Origin: Datura wrightii
Lineage: Eukaryota > Streptophyta > Magnoliopsida > Solanales > Solanaceae
DNA length: 64,000 nucleotides
NCBI GenBank assembly: GCA_035772735.1
Contig: JASDFA010000007.1
Span: 88,373,501 to 88,437,500, forward strand
Direction: 5' to 3'
This document shows positions 55,271-64,000 of this stretch, piece by piece. How positions within the stretch are numbered: the stretch's first letter is position 1; each line of letters begins with the position of its first letter. Under the pieces are notes generated by a model. It did no database searches. It saw nothing but the letters and a program-made list of their open reading frames with translations, and was not told where the DNA came from. The translations under genes and the position numbers were made by a program.

Positions 55271-57663
55271 TTTTCTTTTCCTCAAAGAGTCTGTACCTGC
55301 TCTGAGTTGTATTAAAAGTGTTTTTGTTTCTAGTCGACCTTATCCAAGACCTATCACACTAATTTCTTTGATACCTTAATTTGTTCTCCTCAAGTTTAAG
55401 TTACTCAACTAATGGATGATAGTGATATCCACATAAATCCTCAAATGACATGGTTTGCGCACCATACTACCACTTAAGTAACCCTCTCCAACTTCAATTG
55501 TTGCACTTGCTCATGAACAATAGATATCATACCTTTCTCGAAAATCAAATACTCATCTGGTTCCACTTTCTCGACATGAATTATATGAATTTCACCATGA
55601 ACATGTTGTCTAATCATAGATACATAAAACATAGGATGTACTATCGAAACTTCTAAAAATCAATCAAGTCTATACGCTACTAATTTTATACAATCCAAAT
55701 CTCCTAAAAACCAATATATCTTAATTAGTTTACTTTTCTTACTGAATCACATAATTTCTTTTATAGGGTCAAAAGAAGTCCTTTCTGCCCTTCATGGTCT
55801 CCATACTGCTAACTTTCTTATTTTCATGAAACTTTTATTTGCCATAAGCAATCTGAAGTCATTTTATTATCAATATTTTTTTCCAAAGATTGTTGCATGA
55901 ACTCTGGACTCAATAATTGTGACTCACTAAGTTCAAACCACCAACTAGTGAATACCACAAATTTATATAAAGCCTAAAAAAATGATTTCAATACCAGATT
56001 AGTAACTATTATGAGGCACAACCTCAGTCTAAATCAGCTAATCATTAATATCCATTCGGCTAGTTTGAGAGTCAATGCCCTATACTCTTTTATGCTTTAT
56101 TACCCATGAACACACTCAAAATTCCTACATAATACTCTCACATAAGATAGTGCCAGAACACATACTTATTTCTCTACATCTTGACCATACATATGGCAGT
56201 ACTGGAAACAAACATGCGACAACGTTGGAATGTATCCATACGCCTCTACGCAAAACTCTCACATATGGAAGTGCCGGAACACATCCATACACCCCTACGT
56301 AACACTCTCACATATGACAATGTTGGGTCACATTTGTACTCTTACTCTTTCATACATGACAATATGGGCATCTTGTAACATTGTACCATCTCTCCAAACA
56401 TTATCACCACATAACTAGTATTATATATAAAAAAGTTAACTTGAATCAAGTGCTCAATCTTTCCAAGCTTATCAAGTTCACCCAAGCTACGATCACAATT
56501 GTCTGACTAAATATGTGGATCAGCTACGAAGTTTACATATAACCATTTCTACAGTGATTTACCGATTCTCTAACACTTGTATTTAACCTGTGAATAGGTG
56601 AACAATCGAACTACGTGGGAAAATAGACCTTCTTTCTTTGATTTGAAGCAAGATTTTTTGAAAGTAACAATTCCATTCAGTTTGCTTTCGGAAAAGGTCG
56701 CGGATTAGTTCGTTCAATATTTTTCATATGTAGTATCATTTTCTGCCAACATTAGCTCTCTTACTCCAGTTTTAAAACATATTAATGAATCTTGAAAGTA
56801 TTGAATACCATAAACATTGTATCTACAAATCTTTTTAAGACAATTAACACAAATGTACACGTGTGTTGAGACCCTCTAATTGTAATGTTTCTTTTTATTC
56901 ACTATTCAGTAGCTTCACCTTTAAAGTTATCCCTAGCTCCCAATAAGCCCAGACTTTTTACACCGATCAACCCTTTTTTTTCTTCTCCAAAAAAAATAGA
57001 TGTAACATAACACATGCTAGCATCTTTGTGTGCATAATACTATCAACTTGTTCCCCTTTTACTAGATGACACAGTGCTTAAAACATCACAAAATAAAAAT
57101 TAATATTTACTCTTCTAACCTTTGGTATTTAATCAGTATTACCTCGATATTCATAAAACCCTCAACATGTTAACATGCTTCTATCAAATACCAAAATATT
57201 TTTTTTCATATTCATATCAACATAAGAGAAAAAATGCAAACAATTTGAACACTCAGTTCAGCTATTCCATGATGATTACTTGTGAATTCAATTATTCAAG
57301 AGGTGTCACTAGATTCATTTTCCTCACTAATCATAACAACTCTTAGAACATGTCTTTAGATTATTCAATCCTTTTTACTTCTACACATGGTATCTCATTC
57401 ACAAGTCCATCTTAAAATAGTAGATTATATCTCATAATGGAGGGCACAAATTATCTAAGTACAAAAAAAATATTTTCCTTTTATTGCATTCTAAGTCATT
57501 TGTCCATTATCGATAAACTCTGCATAGATTCACTTTTCTTCTCAACAAACAAAAATTAAGCACCTCAAAGGACTATACTTTGTATGGTAACTTCTTAACC
57601 ATGAAGTCTTGCAACTTGATCTCTTAGTTTCCTTGGCTCCACAGAGCTGATAACATCCCCTCT
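55271..57663 (-). other. Tekay-B interior, unreadable pol region
   Basis: No frame over 77 codons and no motif I can name with confidence. By position it should be decayed integrase, RNase H and RT. 56120-56340 has three or four diverged copies of a roughly 57-bp unit (CTCTCACATATGGAAGTGCC, CATCCATACACCCCTACG). Confidence 0.5.
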
Positions 57664-59187
57664 TGATGAGAGAGCTTAAACGATCGTTGCTCAAAATAAA
57701 TATTCCTGATGGATGTCAGGCTCAAATCCCAGAGAAAATTGAGTTGATAATCCAAGAGTTATAAACTAACTCAAACTAGAATGCATAGTTGTTCAACATT
57801 TGAAAAAGTAAATTGGGGGAAAAGGGAAATAGCATCTAATTCTAATTTAAAACTAAGTGGAGGGAATTCCAATTGTTGCAATCACAAGTGAGATGGCTAG
57901 GGGTATGCTATAGATGAGTTCACAACTAAATTGGGATTTTTTTCAATGCCTTAGACTCAGAATTAGCATAGATAGCAGTGGATAATTCACATTCTCGTGC
58001 TTTCCAACCATAAGAATGTTTATGCCTTGGGTTTTCTCAAATCCCAAAGCCAATTCAAGTTATCAATCACAAAAGCTTGAGGAAGGACTAAGATATCTCT
58101 ACACTTGTCCTTTAATGGAGTGAAAATGTGGGTTTTGACTATCTCTAGATCAATCCCTCACACCAACACTCCAATTCCTCGCTATTATCTCCTCACCCAA
58201 TTCTCACCTCTCTCTCTCAAGCAAAAGCAAGAAAAGTAAAGCACATTTCATGTTTGCAAGCCATCAAATTTAGAAATTAAAACTTAGGAGAAGACAATAG
58301 AGCTATATTTGCAATAAGAATCTAAGAGCAATCCATCAATACCCACTCAATTAAACAAACCCACCATGCACACAACCCTAGCTAGCAAATTAGTTTATGT
58401 ATACTTAAAGAGAGAGAGAAATACCAAGTGGATTCGCCTTACATTCATCATATTAGCTCCACAAATTTGCTTCACAAGCTCATATAACAATGGTGGAATT
58501 CCCCCAAAATAGGTTAAAAAAGAATAAGAAAAGTACTTTCTAACTCTACAATTCTATGGTGAAAAGGTGGGTGAAGGATGAATCATTGATGAATGAATTG
58601 AGTGGTGTACAATGAGAGAGGTGTAAATATATGTACTTTCTTATGTACAACTTTCCCCAAATGCCCTTGAGGATTTTAGATGCTTTGGAGACCTTTTTGG
58701 ACCTTTTTACCCTTCATTGGACGGCCTCACTTGTGAAGCACCGGCGTTTAGCTGGTGCCAATCCGCGGAGCACCGACTGTCCGCTGCAATAAAATAGTGC
58801 ACTGGCAGTGGCCACCGGCAGCTGAACCGGTGATTCGCCGCTTCCCAACTGCTAAATGCTGGTGAGTAGCCGGACTAGGCAGTGGCTTCGGTGTTTTTCC
58901 TGCATTTCGCCCTTCCAGATCCTTGTTTAGTTGATTCAAAGCATGTCCTTACACCTCTTTTTGAGCTCAAATCTTCCTTTAGCTTTGGCTCCTTTCCTTC
59001 ATATGCTAACTCATCAAATTTCACCTCGAACCTCATGCATTTTGCTCGATTTCATGCTTTCTACACTCAAGCGACATACCTATAGAGAATCAAAGAGAAA
59101 GAGCATAAAATCCACATAAATGATTTGAAAACTAAGCAAAAACTCATGCTTAGGATCCTAAAGAGTTGGTAAATTACCAACTCATCA
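57664..59187 (-). mobile_element. Solo LTR-like insertion, second Athila-like family
   Basis: The minus-strand start TGATGAGTTGGTAATTTACC at 59187 matches the solo LTR at 17405. The minus-strand end is CTCTCTCATCA at 57664. Both termini extend into an 11-base inverted repeat, CTCTTGATGAG. The GC-rich word patch is 58735-58890 (CACCGGCG, GCAGTGGCCACCGGCAGC). No clear TSD (CCTCT on the left, AGAGC on the right). Confidence 0.65.
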
Positions 59188-60784
59188 AGAGCCATTTTGT
59201 AATATCCGATAAAATGGATTATTTGCTGACTATATATATATACTCAGGTTAATCTCCTTATCGGGTGGTGCATTATAGACTCTCAAAAACACATTAGGAG
59301 ACTCATTAATGACTAAGACTAACTCAATAGTTGATTTCTCAATTTTGGTGTCTTGGGTTATAGTTAGATACAACACACACACTTCATTAGCATATATTAA
59401 ACTTCTACTAATGGGGTGTCCTTAGCTCATAGGCATATGGAGCGAATCCTTTATATTCAATACTAGGCTCAACCAAAATGAGACTTCAACAGTTTTTTCA
59501 TGACAATCAAGCTTAAGACAAGACAAAGTCATCCAATCCGAATTGAAGGTATCCTCAAGGGCAATTTTTCAAAGTTATAACATATCATGACTCTAAATTG
59601 GGTCTACACATGTTTAATAGACCAGTCAATAATAGTAGACTTCCCTACTTGGGTTATAACGACAAACAGTACATTTAAGTACTCAAGTTCTATCTTTACC
59701 CTCGTCTACACTATCACTTTATAACGTGTTTCTCATCTTCCTCAAGCTTGAGCTTAACTAAAAACAACATATGCTAACAAAATGATGCAAAGTGGTTACT
59801 TTTCTCGATAGTCATGTCATTTTTCAAACTTCTTAATGGTTCATTTATTTTCATAGTGCAAGGTAGTCTTAATATTTTACATCTTACCCTTACTTAAATA
59901 ACTAATCAAGTCAATACGCATTGAGTTTCATACTTAACCTCATACCATAATCATTCATTAAAAAAATTCTCAAGTCTTATTCTCTCTTACAACCCAAGAT
60001 TTATCACAAACCTGCTTTATGAGCATATTGTGCATCTTGTAGTGTTACTATCATGCCCATAGTCAATGCACTTAAATTATAAATTGTCTCACCAACTTCA
60101 CACCTACTACATCACTATCATGATATTACTAATAGCAATGAATCATTTTTAAGACACATTAAGCTTAGCACCATATAAACACTATCCTCGAAATATCTTT
60201 CACCACAAGGCCCAATAATTTAGACGTGGATAAGCTTTTACATTTCTTACTTTTCTGCTACACTTCTTTTCCTTATTGATTAGACTCATAACAGAGTATT
60301 ATACCCATAACCTTAAATTTAAATATGTCGCTCTTAAGAAAAAGTCGTATTATTTAGCCACTTATCCATTCACACAAGTTTTTGACTTTTAAATATTTCA
60401 CTAACTTTCTAACTTCTTAAACATTTTTGGCAGAGGTTCCCTTGTAAATAGAGATACCCCAAAATGTACAACATTTCCAATCTCAATTACAATTAACACA
60501 CGTGATGTCCCATGTACTCAATTCCACTTTCAATAGCACATATATTGCTAAAAGCTTCCAATTCGACCATGTCATCTAGCAGAGGATGATATGTGTGTCC
60601 TATCCATCAACGAAAGGAACATCCCAATGTTCAACTTGATTCAGTTCAATGCACGAATAAGAAATAAAAGAAGGGAAAACATCCTAGATATTTAATAGCC
60701 TCAAGGTCATGAGTATGGACATCTGCCTACCCATGAACAAGACTCTACTCAACATTGCTCCATGAACTGGGACTTAAAGTCTAT
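59188..60784 (-). other. Tekay-B interior, 5' part (gag region, decayed)
   Basis: AT-rich, no frame or motif recognised. By position this should be leader, gag and protease of Tekay-B. A TA run lies at 59231-59243. Confidence 0.5.
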
Positions 60785-60796
60785 GCTCTGATACCA
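60785..60796 (-). other. Tekay-B primer binding site
   Basis: The minus strand has TGGTATCAGAGC, the exact 12-base complement of the initiator tRNA-Met 3' end, 4-5 bases after the LTR end. Best-preserved functional site of this old element. Confidence 0.85.
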
Positions 60797-60800
60797 ACTT

Positions 60801-62449
60801 TATCACATCCTAAATTACCCTCTAGAGGTTATTGGTACCTTCCACACACCACTGGCCAGGCGAACCTAACTTTCCTACATAAAGCATTTATTTGCAATAC
60901 TTAATAAATTAGGTATTAATTCAAATAATGTGATAATTAATAATGAACAATTCAAATTTTAAATTATTAATTTAAACCCAAATCCCACACTAGACCATGG
61001 AGCATCTAAGTGAACTACAAAAGACTCGAATGTGTAAATCCAACAAGGAAATATTGTTAAATAAATAATAAAGATTCTTTTGGAAGCCTACGCGAACAAT
61101 GTGGTGGCTCACCTTAATAACTAGATCAACTCCAGCACACTCGTCAGCTACTAATTCTGTCTTCACCAACAGTATCTGCATGAACATGTAGGTAAGGAGT
61201 GAGTTTTATGTAAATACAACTCAGTAAGATCCTCGGCCCGCCACTTTAAATGCCCCTGGAACAAGTATTAGAAAATACAAACGCACCACAAGCACAGAAA
61301 TATTATATATAGGAATTATATTATATATATCTCAACAAAATTTATGCTAAGATCTTGTCATAAATGACAGTTACAACAATTAATTAACACCAAGAGTCCA
61401 CAACAATAAACACAATACATCAAACATATTAGAAAGCATATACAATGTTCAGTATTTTCAAGAAGCATACACAATGCCCAAATATATTAGAAAGCATACA
61501 CAATGCTCAATATTGTCAAGAAGCATACACAATGCCAAATACTATCAAGAAGCATACATAATTTCTAGAAGCATACACAATCCCAATGATATCAAAAAGC
61601 ATACACAATGCCCCAGCCTCCATGGTTCACAGCTGTATCATTCCATGAAATAAATTTATAAATAGAGCCTTAATATCCTTAAACATAAAGTATATGTGGC
61701 TAGCCTTGAAGACCATTAATTCTGCTAACGACACGCTCGTGCTAACACATGGATCAGGTAGACAAAACATATTTTTTAGAAAGAAATTGAAAAGCAAGCA
61801 CCTAAAGATTGAAGTCTTACTTACCTCAAATTCAAAACTCAAGTACCTTTTTTATAAAGCAAAACTATAGTCTCGAGTCTCTGAATCACCTCAAGCTACA
61901 TAAAACAGATTTAGAATAGTCAAAAACCCTTAGGCAAACATTTTCTTAACTTTAAAAGTAATTCAAATTCACAGTCAAAGATTGACCTAAAAAGTCAACT
62001 CTGGTCAATGAGTTAGAATTCCCGAACCATGACCACCAATAGATTCTCCTCTTTGAGTGGATTCTAGAACACTATTCAAAATTAAATTGATACTGTTTGC
62101 CCTTTCAAATCAATGATTTAGGTTGAAGAACCCCAGGGCTAAACTTTTTTAATTCTTATAATTTTCTCCATATTCCTACCAGAAAAATTTATCCATGATC
62201 ACAGATAATCTCACAGAAAAATTTAAAATCAATACCTTGATGCTTTGGGATAAAAATCTCTATTTTTCTCTTCTCTTTTTTTCTTTTTTTTGCCCTTTCT
62301 TTTCTTTTCTTCTAATGTGTTTTCTTTCCCGTCCGTGGTTTCTAATTTTTCTCACGCCTACTGGTTGTGAGTATTTAGTTCCTTTCTTTGTTTACTATTG
62401 TTTTGATGAAAAATACAAATCAACTCCTAATTAAATTAGGGTTGTTACA
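60801..62449 (-). repeat. Tekay-B 5' LTR
   Basis: 1649 bp, minus-strand start TGTAACAACCC at 62449. The partner is 29690-29772 plus 53287-54798. Includes a longer version of the 29-bp minisatellite (61428-61615). The many substitutions and indels against the partner fit an old insertion. Confidence 0.85.
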
Positions 62450-63522
62450 ATCTGGAGGATGGAGGTGGTGGTGAAGAATTTGGAGGTGGCACCTCTTTAG
62501 AAGAATGTCCCAACGTTTTGGGAGTGGGATCTTGTGCCAATTGGGCACTTTCAGTATCATGTGCCATAGAATCCTTAAGAGCATCCCAGGGCTACATTCT
62601 ACTCTTTTTTCTCTTTGGGACATCAGTGTCTCGCTTCTTGTCAACATCAATTACTCCGGTGGTGGAGCAAACAAAGTCATCAATAAGATATGGGATCCCT
62701 ACTCTAGCACATAATTAGCTAATCAACACTTGGAAGGACATGCAGAGAGTCGGTTGTCGAGCCTTTCTTTTCATTTTTGTGGCGACCACCTTGCCGAAGT
62801 TTACATGTACCCCGGATATGATGCAGACTATCAACAAGGTGGCCTCTAAGTGCATCTTCTGGTCATTTTTGAATGGCATGAGACAGTAACAAACTAAACC
62901 TAGCCATAGTTTGGCTTCGAAGCGAAGATCTTGCCTTGGGATTTCACCACCTATAGTGGCCCACATCGGCTCCCCCATTGCAATAATTCTATCCACCCAT
63001 TAGAGTTGGTTTCTCTTAGAAGCAATCTTCTCTACATACTCGATCCACGTGGCAATTGGCTCTGCCCAATAGAGAGAATTGATTGCATCCGAGGTAATAT
63101 CAACTTATTCCCCCCCTCTCCCGGACCAAGAAAAATGGAAGATTCAGAAACTCATCTACCCTTCCCAAGTGTTACCTCAAATCTTGCCTCTCTTGATAGG
63201 AGGCATAGACCTCAACCACAAGGTTTGGGTAATAACCAGCAGGAGCATCTAGGAACGAGTCCCATTCTCTTTCAGCAAACTTTTTGTTGATGTTGGTAAA
63301 CTCTTGGCCTAACCTAGCTAAGTTAAAGAGCTTTTCTAGTGTGAATGACCGGTTCTGGTATTTGATGAAGTAGGGCTTCATGCCCTACACACAAAAGCAG
63401 ATTCTATCCCTATTTTTGGCAAGGACTTGAGTCTCCACACTTTTACCTTTTCCTTTGCCTTTGCCTTTGCCTTTGTTAGAGGCTGGAGCTTTCCCTTTGT
63501 CTTGTCTCCTAGATGATGACAT
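62450..63522 (-). pseudogene. Env-like protein of Athila-C, N-terminal part
   Basis: A Met at 63522 starts a Lys-rich N-terminus (GKGKGKGKGK) to a TAG near 63400. The frame 63172-63381 has EFTNINKKFAEREWDSFLDA, equivalent to the EEQIAREPLAQEFPRIGHRI part of Athila-A; 62715-62996 has FEAKLWLGLVCYCLMPFKND and VNFGKVVATKMKRKARQ, equivalent to REARIRLKIVCSYLIPGVHM and INVGAVIISAMKRAR. 62450-62560 encodes a Pro-rich tail (PPPNSSPPPPS). Sequence is far from Athila-A, so a different family. It continues at 29689. Confidence 0.7.
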
Positions 63523-64000
63523 TTTCCTACAAAATGATGTGAGTGCCACAAAACAAATACCAAACTATTTTTGTACTTTTTTTTAATAGAAAATAAAAGA
63601 AAGCCTCTACACTAGTCTAAGAAAAAAGAATTTGATTGAAAAAAGGAAGAAGTTGCGATTTGCTGACTGTCTATGTCTGTGAGTCATCTATGTTCTGCAA
63701 GTGAGGATCCACGGCACGCAGAGGAACTGCGGGTACAAGGAAAAATCACTGGCCGTAGCTTGGACATCTACGTCTCATTTGCATTTTGTGGATGAAGATT
63801 TTCGATGCATAGGTGGAATTTGTAGGTATGAAGCAGTACGCCTACAGCTCATTACCCCTACCTGAATTTGCAGAGCAAAATTTGTTGTACGCATATGCTC
63901 ACAGTGCCATGTACATTTCATTTACAGGTTTCAAAGTTAATTTTAAAGAAAAATCAAACAATTTTAAGATCTAAGGAGTACTCAGAATTCTCCAAAATAT
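63523..64000 (-). promoter_or_regulatory. Athila-C spacer before the env-like gene
   Basis: Non-coding. 63660-63930 has a less AT-rich, word-repeat character (CTGTGAGTC, GATCCACGGCACGCAGAGG, GTAGGTATGAAGC) at the same place relative to the env-like start as the patch at 35390-35600 in Athila-A. Runs off the window. Confidence 0.4.

Larger units (their letters stand above)
29690..62449 (-). mobile_element. Tekay-like chromovirus B (old, degraded), split by nested insertions
   Basis: Minus-strand element. The 5' LTR is 60801-62449 with PBS at 60785-60796; the interior is 54799-60800; the 3' LTR is 29690-29772 plus 53287-54798. The LTR start TGTAACAACCC and a PPT ending in GTGGGGAAGA before 54798 identify the direction. 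Many stops remain, and a large solo LTR interrupts the interior. The outer flanks are both parts of one env-like frame. I do not find a clean TSD (GTATG on the left, ATCTG on the right). Confidence 0.75.

Noticed and set aside
62195..62434. 79-codon plus-strand frame with a hydrophobic Phe-rich stretch
   Set aside because: Encoded by the C/T-rich tract of the Tekay-B LTR, which is also present in the other LTR with different frames.

Overview
This window looks like plant nuclear DNA, most likely from a eudicot and plausibly a solanaceous species; the species guess is an inference from the mix of element families. I see no host gene, tRNA, rRNA or CRISPR array. Nearly all of it is nested LTR retrotransposons plus one integrated plant pararetrovirus (EPRV, Caulimoviridae-like). 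The sequence is AT-rich, most retrotransposon genes are broken, and the order of insertion can be read from target-site duplications (TSDs).

Left block, 1-13714 (minus strand): a very large Ogre/Tat-type element that carries only gag. Its 5' LTR is 9805-13714 (3.9 kb) and its 3' LTR is 1-2769, cut by the window edge. The two copies differ at about 7 places in 700 bases compared by eye. The interior holds a PBS, a gag with one in-frame stop, no pol, and three unrelated tandem arrays between gag and the 3' LTR. It sits inside the env-like gene of a plus-strand Athila remnant (13715-17332), which is followed by a solo LTR of a second Athila-like family (17405-18842).

Middle block, about 18900-26060 (minus strand): an EPRV with ORF1, a broken coat-protein ORF with zinc knuckle, movement protein, an open protease/RT/RNase H ORF, an open inclusion-body/TAV-like ORF, and an intergenic promoter with repeats. 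Its 3' flank (18900-19387) is a plus-strand patchwork of three short, non-contiguous pieces of the same virus.

Right block, about 26100-64000: a Russian-doll nest. A minus-strand Athila-like element (C) has its env-like gene split between 63522-62450 and 29689-29181, with its 3' UTR continuing to about 26100; that UTR carries a solo Tekay-like LTR with TSD CAAGG. Tekay-like element B (minus, 29690-62449) split the env-like gene. Tekay-like element A (plus, 29773-53281, TSD ATTAA) landed in the 3' LTR of B. A full-length Athila (A, minus, 30087-42044, TSD TGTGG) and a 3.16 kb solo LTR (42719-45878, TSD CTATG) both landed in the 5' LTR of A. Thus four insertion layers can be ordered in time.

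The most notable items are the EPRV with two long open ORFs and a second pepsin-like site, its three-piece rearranged flank, the gag-only giant element with three satellite-like arrays, and palindromic word-repeat patches upstream of TATA boxes in several LTR families and in front of an env-like ORF.
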